From Clostridiales bacterium UBA3680 (GTDB lineage Bacteria; Bacillota; Clostridia; Lachnospirales; CAG-274): a stretch of DNA of 32,492 bases. Location: contig DFJD01000010.1 of the NCBI GenBank assembly GCA_002372875.1, positions 8,176 through 40,667 on the forward strand, in the 5' to 3' direction. Positions 26,669 to 32,492 of the stretch are shown piece by piece. The position numbers and the translations under genes were made by a program. The first letter of the stretch is position 1. Each line of letters opens with the position of its first letter. The notes beneath the pieces were generated by a model. That model did not search any database. It saw only the letters and a list, made by a program, of their open reading frames with translations, and was not told the origin of the DNA.

Positions 26669-26697
26669 ATTATATATCATAAAGAGCGAAATATCAA
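26669..26697 (-). promoter_or_regulatory. predicted promoter of the defence operon
   Basis: On the minus strand, TTGATA (26697-26692) and TATAAT (26674-26669) are separated by 17 bp. The start would be near 26662, about 33 bp before the XRE ATG. The -35 box lies within a TATCAAG repeat on the opposite strand. This is the only strong promoter seen for the nine genes. Confidence 0.7.
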
Positions 26698-26721
26698 GCT
26701 TTTCTTGAAATATATCAAGAA
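26691..26721. promoter_or_regulatory. operator-like repeat cluster, ATATCAAG / TTCTTGA
   Basis: A 20-bp inverted repeat, TTCTTGAAATATATCAAGAA (26702-26721), has 7-bp arms. An extra ATATCAAG copy lies 21 bp away (26691-26698), so three half-sites are present. The outer copy contains the -35 box of the operon promoter. Binding by the XRE protein would block RNA polymerase. Which protein binds is inferred from position only. Confidence 0.5.
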
Positions 26722-26735
26722 TTTTTGTATTTTGT
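26722..26735 (+). repeat. right copy of the 14-bp direct repeat
   Basis: TTTTTGTATTTTGT, identical to 18650-18663. It lies immediately outside the operator cluster and before the stop of the Crp/Fnr-type gene. See the left copy for the caution about low complexity. Confidence 0.3.
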
Positions 26736-26760
26736 ATATTTATCGTTATTTTGTCGTTCA

Positions 26761-27330
26761 TCATAACAGTGTTATATTTTTCTTTTCGACCGAAATTATT
26801 CTGTCTTGCGACATTTTCTTTATCTCCCTCATAACGGAGGCTCTGTCCGTTCCCAAATATTCGGCAATATCGGTGTATGATATATCAACGGTAAACTTTT
26901 CACCCTTAACAGGAGAGTAATAGCTATTAAAATAGAATAACAATTTTTCTCTTATATTTTTACAGTGAACAAGCTTGCAATTTTTTATGTAATGTTGTAT
27001 AATTGTTTCCGATGTGCGCATAAACATTTTTCTGTCGTTAGTCACATCCATCAAGCTGAAAGAAAGGAATGTGCAATCGGTTTTTGCCCTAAAATAGCCG
27101 TTTTCAAGTATGTTACTTTCAGGCAATATGTTCGATATGCAATCTCCTTTAGTGTATATGTCCGCTATATAAGGTTGTTCATCGGTTTGGTCGTAAAGAT
27201 AAAAATATAATATTCCGCTTTCTATAATATTTACTCTATACATCGATTCTTTCACTATTTCAAGCCTGTCGTTCTTTGGCAGCAATCTTTTGGATGCCTT
27301 CTCCATGGGGTATATATAGTTGTTTTTCAA
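26761..27330 (-). CDS. Crp/Fnr family transcriptional regulator
   Basis: 189 aa. The N-terminal part (1-110) fits a cyclic-nucleotide-binding-like beta barrel of reduced length (SGILYFYLYD, YTKGDCISNILPES). The C-terminal HTH has FTVDISYTDIAEYLGTDRASVMREIKKM, close to the Crp-family recognition helix, which normally reads TRETVSR; here it is RASVMREI. The few Cys residues are not arranged like the N-terminal Fe-S cluster of Fnr, so the signal is unknown. The start is TTG at 27330 with AGGAGGG about 6 nt upstream; the next ATG is 8 codons later and lacks such a site. It is divergent from nrdD and shares an operator region with it. Confidence 0.85.
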   Translation of the reverse strand: MKNNYIYPMEKASKRLLPKNDRLEIVKESMYRVNIIESGILYFYLYDQTDEQPYIADIYTKGDCISNILPESNILENGYFRAKTDCTFLSFSLMDVTNDRKMFMRTSETIIQHYIKNCKLVHCKNIREKLLFYFNSYYSPVKGEKFTVDISYTDIAEYLGTDRASVMREIKKMSQDRIISVEKKNITLL

Positions 27331-27384
27331 AACGAACCCTCCTATATTTAGTTATTCTCTTTTCTTATTCACTATATTTTGTAA

Positions 27385-27413
27385 ATTATATCATCAAAAT
27401 GTTGCAAATGCAA
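27385..27413 (-). promoter_or_regulatory. predicted promoter of the Crp/Fnr-type gene
   Basis: On the minus strand, TTGCAT (27413-27408) and TATAAT (27390-27385) are separated by 17 bp, with a start near 27378. The -35 box lies inside the TGTTGCA palindrome, so a protein bound there should repress this promoter. Confidence 0.6.
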
Positions 27414-27415
27414 CA
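27400..27415. promoter_or_regulatory. Crp-like operator TGTTG-N6-CAACA
   Basis: TGTTGCAAATGCAACA is an inverted repeat with perfect 7-bp arms around AA. The half-site spacing (5-N6-5) is that of Crp sites (TGTGA-N6-TCACA), with a changed core. Its centre is about 41.5 bp upstream of the predicted nrdD start and about 29.5 bp upstream of the regulator's start. The adjacent Crp/Fnr-type protein is the obvious candidate to bind it; this is inferred from position. Confidence 0.6.
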
Positions 27416-27442
27416 GACAAATCATTTAAAATGCGTTATACT
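27414..27442 (+). promoter_or_regulatory. predicted promoter of nrdD
   Basis: The -10 box TATACT (27437-27442) is good. The -35 position, 17 bp upstream, reads CAGACA (27414-27419), which is poor. A poor -35 overlapped by an operator is typical of activator-dependent promoters. The start would be near 27449. Confidence 0.45.
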
Positions 27443-27606
27443 GTATTTGTTGAAAATACGGTTTTTAAAAAGCAGCCACAGGTGTGGTTTGATCGGTTTA
27501 CTTGCACCTAAAAAGCGTAAAACAGTCTATCTTGCGTTGTTGACATAACGGTGTTTGACAGCAATCAGCCGTATTGCGGTCAAATCGGGGTCCATCATTT
27601 GAACAA

Positions 27607-27626
27607 GGGAAACACCGATATGTTCC
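27607..27626. repeat. short palindrome, GGGAAACACCGA type, in nrdD leader
   Basis: GGGAAACACCGATATGTTCC shares its first 12 bases with the element at 331-350, and the same imperfect self-complementarity (GGAAACA with TGTTCC). It lies 49 bp before the nrdD start codon. Confidence 0.45.
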
Positions 27627-27674
27627 GACGAAAAACTCTTTTACAGGTGCTTTAAAAAATGAGAGGGTGAAAAA

Positions 27675-29828
27675 ATGAAAATCATCAAAAGAAACGGTTC
27701 CGAGGCAACATTTGATTCTTCAAAAATAGTAAATGCAGTTACAAAGGCAAACGATTCGGTGGAGCAGCCTACCTTGACTCAACCGCAAATAAACGAAATT
27801 GCCGACTACATTGAATACAAGTGTACAAAACTAAATCGCTCCGTATCGGTGGAAGAGGTTCAGGATATGGTCGAGGATCAGATCATGGCAAAGGGAGCAT
27901 TTGAGGTTGCCAAAAGCTATGTCAGATACAGATATTCCCGTTCGCTTGTAAGAAAGTCCAACACAACGGATGACAGGATACTTTCTCTTATAGAATGTAA
28001 CAACGAAGAGGTAATGCAGGAAAACTCCAACAAAAACCCCATTGTTAACAGCGTTCAAAGAGACTATATGGCAGGTGAGGTAAGCAAGGATATTTCAAAA
28101 AGATTGCTCCTTCCTCCCGAAGTGGTTCAAGCGGACAAAGAAGGTATCATACACTTCCACGATTCCGATTATTTTGCACAGCACATGCACAACTGCGACC
28201 TTGTAAATCTTGACGATATGCTTCAAAACGGAACGGTCATAAGTGAAACTCTTATAGAAAAGCCCCATTCCTTTTCCACGGCATGCAACATCGCAACACA
28301 GATCATCGCTCAGGTAGCAAGCAATCAATACGGAGGACAGAGTATCTCCCTGACCCATCTTGCTCCCTTTGTGCAGGTGTCAAGAGAAAAAATATACAAC
28401 GAGGTATGCCTTGAGGCGGAGGAGCTCGGAAACACCGACCCCGTAAAAATAAAGGATATAACCGAAAAGCGTCTCAGAAAAGAAATTGAAAAAGGTGTGC
28501 AAACGATACAGTATCAGGTCATAACGCTTATGACAACCAACGGTCAGGCGCCCTTCCTTACCGTGTTTATGTATCTTAACGAGGCCAAAGACGAAAGGGA
28601 GAAAGCCGACCTCGCTCTTATAATAGAAGAAATGCTTCTTCAAAGATATAAGGGTGTAAAAAATGAAGCCGGAGCCGTAATTACTCCCGCTTTTCCGAAG
28701 CTTATATATGTACTTGAAGAAGATAACATAACAGAGGGTTCAAAGTATTTCTACTTGACCGAGCTTGCCGCAAAATGTACGGCAAAAAGAATGGTTCCCG
28801 ATTATATTTCCGAAAAGAAGATGTATGAGTTGAAAGAGGGCAACTGCTTCCCCGTTATGGGTTGCAGAAGCTGTTTAAACCCTTGGAAAGACGAAAACGG
28901 CAACTATAAATTCTACGGCAGATTCAATCAGGGCGTGGTAACGATAAACCTTGTTGACGTTGCGCTTTCCTCCGAGGGAGATTACGACAAATTCTGGAAG
29001 ATATTTGACGAGAGACTTGAGCTTTGTCATAAAGCCCTCATGTGCCGCCATGAAAGATTAAAAGGCACCCTTTCCGACTCTGCTCCCATATTGTGGCAAT
29101 TCGGAGCTATATCGAGGCTGAAAAAAGGCGAAACCATAGATAAGCTTCTTTACGGGGGCTATTCCACAATATCATTAGGCTATGCCGGCCTTTGCGAATG
29201 TGTAAGATATATGACGGGTTATTCCCACACAAACAGCAAGGCGACTCCTTTTGCGTTAAGAGTTATGGAGTATATGAACGAGGCATGCAAAAAGTGGACC
29301 GCCGAGTCAAATATTTTCTTCAGCATATACGGTTCACCCATAGAAAGTACCACATATAAATTTGCAAAATGCCTTCAAAGAAGATTCGGTATTATAGAGG
29401 GTGTTACAGACAAAAAATATATAACCAACAGCTATCATGTTCATGTAACCGAACAGATAGATGCATTTGACAAGCTGAAATTCGAGTCTATGTTCCAGCA
29501 GCTCTCCACGGGAGGTGCGGTAAGCTATGTTGAAGTGCCCAATATGGAGAACAATATCCCCGCAGTAATATCGGTAATGCAATACATTTACGACAATATA
29601 ATGTATGCCGAGCTTAACACAAAAAGCGATTACTGTCAGGAATGCGGATATAACGGAGAAATATCTATAGTTCAAGATGACGGGAAGCTTGTTTGGGAAT
29701 GTCCTCAATGTCACAACAGAGACCAGGAGACACTTAATGTTGCAAGAAGAACATGCGGATATATAGGTACGCAATTTTGGAATCAGGGCAGAACAGAAGA
29801 GATAAAAGAAAGAGTTCTGCACCTTTAA
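27675..29828 (+). CDS. nrdD: anaerobic ribonucleoside-triphosphate reductase
   Basis: 717 aa, class III. The N-terminal ATP-cone (1-95: MKIIKRNGSEATFDSSKI, later VEDQIMAKG) senses ATP/dATP. The catalytic barrel includes FHDSDYF, MHNCDLVNLDDML and the Cys-rich MGCRSCL. The C-terminal zinc site uses Cys654, 657, 676 and 679, and the glycyl radical lies in RRTCGYIG (Gly695). It makes deoxyribonucleotides without oxygen, using a radical installed by NrdG. GAGAGGGTG lies before the ATG. It is divergent from the Crp/Fnr gene and followed by two hairpins, then nrdG. Confidence 0.97.
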   Translation: MKIIKRNGSEATFDSSKIVNAVTKANDSVEQPTLTQPQINEIADYIEYKCTKLNRSVSVEEVQDMVEDQIMAKGAFEVAKSYVRYRYSRSLVRKSNTTDDRILSLIECNNEEVMQENSNKNPIVNSVQRDYMAGEVSKDISKRLLLPPEVVQADKEGIIHFHDSDYFAQHMHNCDLVNLDDMLQNGTVISETLIEKPHSFSTACNIATQIIAQVASNQYGGQSISLTHLAPFVQVSREKIYNEVCLEAEELGNTDPVKIKDITEKRLRKEIEKGVQTIQYQVITLMTTNGQAPFLTVFMYLNEAKDEREKADLALIIEEMLLQRYKGVKNEAGAVITPAFPKLIYVLEEDNITEGSKYFYLTELAAKCTAKRMVPDYISEKKMYELKEGNCFPVMGCRSCLNPWKDENGNYKFYGRFNQGVVTINLVDVALSSEGDYDKFWKIFDERLELCHKALMCRHERLKGTLSDSAPILWQFGAISRLKKGETIDKLLYGGYSTISLGYAGLCECVRYMTGYSHTNSKATPFALRVMEYMNEACKKWTAESNIFFSIYGSPIESTTYKFAKCLQRRFGIIEGVTDKKYITNSYHVHVTEQIDAFDKLKFESMFQQLSTGGAVSYVEVPNMENNIPAVISVMQYIYDNIMYAELNTKSDYCQECGYNGEISIVQDDGKLVWECPQCHNRDQETLNVARRTCGYIGTQFWNQGRTEEIKERVLHL

Positions 29829-29832
29829 CAAC

Positions 29833-29865
29833 TAAGGAACTACTAATTAATCAGTGGTTCCCTTA
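29833..29865 (+). other. bulged hairpin after nrdD
   Basis: TAAGGAACTACT pairs with AGTGGTTCCCTTA (one bulged C and one wobble) around an 8-base AT-rich loop, starting 5 bp after the nrdD stop. There is no T run. It is loosely similar to the GGAAAC-type palindromes elsewhere in the window, and may stabilise the nrdD mRNA end. Confidence 0.5.
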
Positions 29866-29875
29866 ACCGTCCTAC

Positions 29876-29905
29876 AAACGCCCGGGAAAACCGGGCGTTT
29901 GTTTT
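29876..29905 (+). terminator. intrinsic terminator or attenuator between nrdD and nrdG
   Basis: AAACGCCCGG, loop GAAAA, CCGGGCGTTT forms a strong 10-bp GC-rich stem, followed by GTTTT. It lies 38 bp before the nrdG start. No promoter is visible between it and nrdG, so read-through probably sets a lower level of the activase than of the reductase. Confidence 0.75.
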
Positions 29906-29942
29906 AAAGCTTCAAATGATACAACAATTTTCGGAGGAAAAA

Positions 29943-30464
29943 ATGTATTACGGAACAATAAAAAAATATGACATTGCCGACGGACTCGGAGTAAGGGTTT
30001 CCCTTTTTGTATCGGGATGCAGAAACTGCTGTGAGGGTTGTTTTCAACCCGAAACATGGTCCTTTACATACGGAACACCCTTTACGGATGAAACATTAAA
30101 AGAAATAACTGATGCCCTCGCTCCGAAATATATACAAGGCTTGACAATTCTCGGCGGAGAACCCTTTGAGCCCGAAAACCAGGAAACCGTGGCAAAGATA
30201 GTAAAAACAGTAAGAAATGAGTTTCCTCATAAGGATATATGGATGTACACAGGCTACACATTCGAAACTGACCTTTTTAAAGGCGGTATAAGATTCACTC
30301 CCTTTACAAACGACATACTCTCAAACATAGATGTACTTGTAGACGGAAGATTTGAAATAGACAAAAAAAACATTATGCTGAAATTTCGAGGCTCGGAAAA
30401 CCAAAGGATAATCGATGTAAAAAAAAGTCTTAAAGAAGGACAGGTCTTTTTATACATGGACTAA
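29943..30464 (+). CDS. nrdG: anaerobic ribonucleotide reductase activating protein (radical SAM)
   Basis: About 173 aa, normal NrdG size. The 4Fe-4S radical-SAM motif is CRNCCEGC (C-x3-C-x2-C), preceded by LGVRVSLFVSG and followed by FQPETW. LGGEPF and WMYTGYTFE are further family landmarks. It cleaves SAM to make the glycyl radical on NrdD. I chose the ATG at 29943, since GGAGG lies 5 nt upstream; an ATG nine codons earlier lacks an RBS. It follows nrdD after a hairpin pair. Confidence 0.95.
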   Translation: MYYGTIKKYDIADGLGVRVSLFVSGCRNCCEGCFQPETWSFTYGTPFTDETLKEITDALAPKYIQGLTILGGEPFEPENQETVAKIVKTVRNEFPHKDIWMYTGYTFETDLFKGGIRFTPFTNDILSNIDVLVDGRFEIDKKNIMLKFRGSENQRIIDVKKSLKEGQVFLYMD

Positions 30465-30648
30465 CCGACACCGTCGAAAACTCTAAGGAAACACCCTGTA
30501 AAAAATACACAACAATAAATAATATATCTTGTACTTATTGTTGAATATTATTAAAACTAAAGAAATGTATCAAAGGGATAGTGTATAATTGGCAAAAAAA
30601 ATTAGACATATGTCAAAAAAATTACATAATTTTTGCCCTTTAAAAACA

Positions 30649-30677
30649 TTGACTTTTTATAAACAAAACATTATACT
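30649..30677 (+). promoter_or_regulatory. predicted promoter of pflB
   Basis: TTGACT (30649-30654), 17 bp, TATACT (30672-30677). The start would be near 30684, giving a leader of about 104 nt. Confidence 0.65.
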
Positions 30678-30714
30678 ATCTTACTGTAAGGACAAAACAT
30701 TTTAGGTTTTGGAA

Positions 30715-30732
30715 TTGTTAATATTATATCAA
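30715..30732 (+). promoter_or_regulatory. possible Rex (NADH/NAD+ sensor) site before pflB
   Basis: TTGTTAATATTATATCAA matches the clostridial Rex consensus TTGTTAANNNNTTAACAA fully in the left half and at 5 of 7 positions in the right half. It lies about 30-48 bp downstream of the predicted start, where a repressor would act as a roadblock. AT-rich DNA makes chance matches common. Confidence 0.35.
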
Positions 30733-30762
30733 GGCACATTTTTTTATTATCGAAAGTGCCTT
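30731..30762 (+). other. leader hairpin before pflB
   Basis: AAGGCAC-TTT pairs with AAAGTGCCTT (one bulged A) around an AT-rich loop, 12 bp before the GGAGG ribosome site. There is no T run after it, so it is more likely an mRNA 5' stabiliser or translational element than a terminator. Confidence 0.5.
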
Positions 30763-30787
30763 TAGAATTTAATGGAGGTTTATTTAA

Positions 30788-32492
30788 ATGAAAACACAGT
30801 GGCAAGGCTTTAAAACAGGACTTTGGGCTGACGAAGTAAACGTAAGAGACTTTATCCAGCGTAACTACACACAGTACGATGGTGATGAAAGTTTCTTAAG
30901 CGGTCCTACCGAGGCTACAGACAAGCTTTGGGGAGCTTTAACTAAACTTCAGAAGGAAGAAAGAGCAAAGGGCGGCGTTCTTGAGTGCGAAACAAAGGTA
31001 GTTTCCGACATTGATGCTTACGGCCCCGGTTACATTGACGAGAGCCTTAAAGACCTTGAGCAGATCGTAGGTCTTCAGACAGATAAGCCCCTTAAAAGAG
31101 CATTTATGCCCTACGGTGGTATAAAGATGGCTGAGCAGGCTGCAGCTATGTACGGCTATGAGGCAGACCCCGAGCTTCACAAAATATTTACAGACTACCA
31201 CAAAACACATAACCAGGCAGTATTTGACGCATATACTCCCGAGATGAAGGCAGTTCGTCACAACAAGATCTTAACAGGTCTTCCCGATACATACGGAAGA
31301 GGAAGAATCGTAGGTGACTACAGAAGAGTTGCTCTTTACGGTATCGACTATCTTATCGAGCAGAAGCAGGACGACTTTGCAAACTGCGGTTGCGGAGTTA
31401 TGACAGACGATGTTATTCGTCAAAGAGAAGAGCTTTCCGAGCAGATCAAGGCTCTTAAGAAGATGAAAAAGCTTGGTGAGATCTACGGCTTCGACATTTC
31501 TCAGCCCGCAGCTAACGCAAAAGAGGCAGTTCAATGGCTTTACTTCGGCTACCTTGCAGCCATAAAGACACAGAACGGCGCTGCAATGAGTGTTGGTCGT
31601 GTTTCAACATTCCTTGATATATACATTCAAAGAGATCTCGAAAACGGTACTCTTACAGAGCAGCAGGCTCAGGAGCTTATCGACCATTTCGTAATGAAGC
31701 TCAGAATGGTTAAGTTTGCAAGAATCAAATCTTACAACGAACTTTTCAGCGGCGACCCCGTATGGGCTACTCTTGAGGTTGCAGGTATGGGTCAGGACGG
31801 CAGAAGCATGGTTACAAAGAACGACTACCGTTTCCTTAACACCCTTATAAACATGGGACCTTCTCCCGAGCCTAACCTTACAGTTCTTTACTGCTCAAGA
31901 CTTCCCAAGAACTTCAAGGAATATGCTGCAAAGATAAGCGTTAAGACAAGCTCCATTCAGTATGAGAACGATGATGTAATGCGTCCTGTATGGGGTGACG
32001 ATTATTCGATCTGCTGCTGTGTATCCGCTACACAGACAGGTAAGGAAATGCAGTTCTTCGGTGCAAGAGCAAACCTTGCAAAATGTCTACTTTACGCTAT
32101 GAACGGCGGTGTAGACGTTAAAACTCACGAGCAGTGCGGTCCCAACTATGCACCCATCACAAGCGAATATCTTGACTATGATGAGGTTATCGCAAAGTTT
32201 GACAAGATGATGGATTGGCTTGTAGGCGTATATGTAAACACTCTCAACCTTATTCAGTACATGCATGACAAGTACTATTATGAGGCTGCCGAGATGGCAC
32301 TTATCGACACAGATGTAAGAAGAACATTCGCAACAGGTATTGCAGGTTTCTCACATGTTGTTGACTCACTTTCGGCAATAAAGTATGCAAAGGTAAGAGT
32401 TATCCGTGACGAATTCGGTCTTACAAAGGATTTCGAGACAACAGGCGAGTTCCCTCGTTACGGCAACGATGATGACAGAGCAGACGAGATCG
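30788..32492 (+). CDS. pflB: formate acetyltransferase (pyruvate formate-lyase), 3' end outside window
   Basis: 568 codons are visible of an expected 740-760. The adjacent active-site cysteines lie in SICCCVSATQTG (Cys409-411); the family uses a Cys pair at this point. Further family segments are MPYGGIKMAEQA, TGLPDTYGRGRIVGDYRRVALYG, and MGPSPEPNLTVLY. The C-terminal glycyl-radical loop is beyond the edge. It converts pyruvate and CoA to acetyl-CoA and formate, the main mixed-acid fermentation step under anoxia. GGAGG lies 9 nt before the ATG. The cytosine-rich, regular codon choice suggests high expression. Confidence 0.97.
   Translation, partial: MKTQWQGFKTGLWADEVNVRDFIQRNYTQYDGDESFLSGPTEATDKLWGALTKLQKEERAKGGVLECETKVVSDIDAYGPGYIDESLKDLEQIVGLQTDKPLKRAFMPYGGIKMAEQAAAMYGYEADPELHKIFTDYHKTHNQAVFDAYTPEMKAVRHNKILTGLPDTYGRGRIVGDYRRVALYGIDYLIEQKQDDFANCGCGVMTDDVIRQREELSEQIKALKKMKKLGEIYGFDISQPAANAKEAVQWLYFGYLAAIKTQNGAAMSVGRVSTFLDIYIQRDLENGTLTEQQAQELIDHFVMKLRMVKFARIKSYNELFSGDPVWATLEVAGMGQDGRSMVTKNDYRFLNTLINMGPSPEPNLTVLYCSRLPKNFKEYAAKISVKTSSIQYENDDVMRPVWGDDYSICCCVSATQTGKEMQFFGARANLAKCLLYAMNGGVDVKTHEQCGPNYAPITSEYLDYDEVIAKFDKMMDWLVGVYVNTLNLIQYMHDKYYYEAAEMALIDTDVRRTFATGIAGFSHVVDSLSAIKYAKVRVIRDEFGLTKDFETTGEFPRYGNDDDRADEI

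Larger units (their letters stand above)
27331..27674. other. divergent control region and long nrdD leader
   Basis: 344 bp without a gene. From left to right it holds the minus-strand promoter of the Crp/Fnr gene, the TGTTGCA palindrome, a plus-strand promoter and then a leader of about 226 nt before nrdD. The leader contains the related segments TTGTTGAAAATACGG (27448-27462) and TTGTTGACATAACGG (27537-27551), and the palindrome at 27607-27626. I see no NrdR box of the usual ACACWATATWTWGTGT type and no known riboswitch. Confidence 0.6.
30465..30787. other. intergenic region between nrdG and pflB
   Basis: 323 bp, no gene. It contains TAAGGAAACACC (30484-30495), which resembles the other GGAAACACC elements. 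An inverted repeat CAACAATAA/TTATTGTTG (30510-30543) may be a weak hairpin after nrdG. A short palindrome GACATATGTC lies at 30605-30614. A promoter, a Rex-like site and a leader hairpin, listed separately, precede pflB. A lone TATAAT at 30584-30589 has no good -35. Confidence 0.6.

Noticed and set aside
26761..27330. True Fnr with an oxygen-sensing Fe-S cluster
   Set aside because: The N terminus lacks the clustered cysteines; the few Cys residues are scattered.
27443..27674. Cobalamin or other known riboswitch in the nrdD leader
   Set aside because: None of the conserved core boxes could be read. The NrdR-box consensus is also absent.
1..32492. CRISPR arrays, prophage genes, insertion sequences and rRNA genes
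   Set aside because: No regularly spaced repeats, transposases, integrases, phage structural genes or rRNA segments were seen on either strand.

Overview
The window reads as chromosome of an anaerobic, low-GC Firmicute of class Clostridia. The evidence is the housekeeping gene order (smc-ftsY, comM-dprA-topA, yqhQ-prmC-prfA), elongator tRNA-Met and tRNA-Val genes without an encoded CCA end, strong GGAGG ribosome sites, and an oxygen-sensitive glycyl-radical cluster (nrdD, nrdG, pflB). No species can be named from this sequence alone.

Layout. (1) 1-327: a near-perfect sigma-A promoter, tRNA-Val(UAC), tRNA-Met(CAU) and a bidirectional terminator. (2) 352-18561, all minus strand: a long run of tightly packed core genes. 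In transcription order these are a secreted DUF2334/polysaccharide-deacetylase-like protein, a secreted copper-amine-oxidase-N-like protein, yqhQ (DUF1385), prmC, prfA, glgP, smc, ftsY, comM, dprA, topA, a DUF402 protein and radC. Most neighbours overlap or are separated by only a few bases. The clearest breaks are a 25-bp stem-loop between glgP and smc and a weaker hairpin before yqhQ. (3) 18851-19063: a small, GC-richer orphan ORF of unknown function, ending at a long hairpin. (4) 19124-26629, minus strand: an accessory nine-gene operon that looks like a compound restriction-modification/defence island. Its order is XRE regulator, C5-cytosine methyltransferase, N6-adenine-type (TaqI/Eco57I-like) methyltransferase, two unrecognised small proteins, a LAGLIDADG-like protein whose catalytic acidic residues are replaced, a PD-(D/E)XK nuclease, a GIY-YIG/DUF4357 protein, and an OLD-family ATPase-TOPRIM nuclease. 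(5) 26761-32492: an anaerobic block with a Crp/Fnr-type regulator (minus), divergent from nrdD-nrdG (plus), then pflB, which runs off the right edge.

How it fits together. The two methyltransferases of different chemistry suggest an asymmetric recognition site with one enzyme per strand. The LAGLIDADG-like protein plus the PD-(D/E)XK protein, in overlapping genes, are the best candidates for a split restriction endonuclease (specificity plus cleavage). The GIY-YIG and OLD proteins, also in overlapping genes, may be a second effector layer. The XRE promoter overlaps TATCAAG repeats, which suggests autoregulation. In the anaerobic block, one perfect palindrome (TGTTG-N6-CAACA) is centred about 41.5 bp upstream of the predicted nrdD start and overlaps the -35 box of the regulator's own predicted promoter. 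That is the geometry of a Crp-family activator that represses itself. All functional calls come from motif reading. No database search was run.
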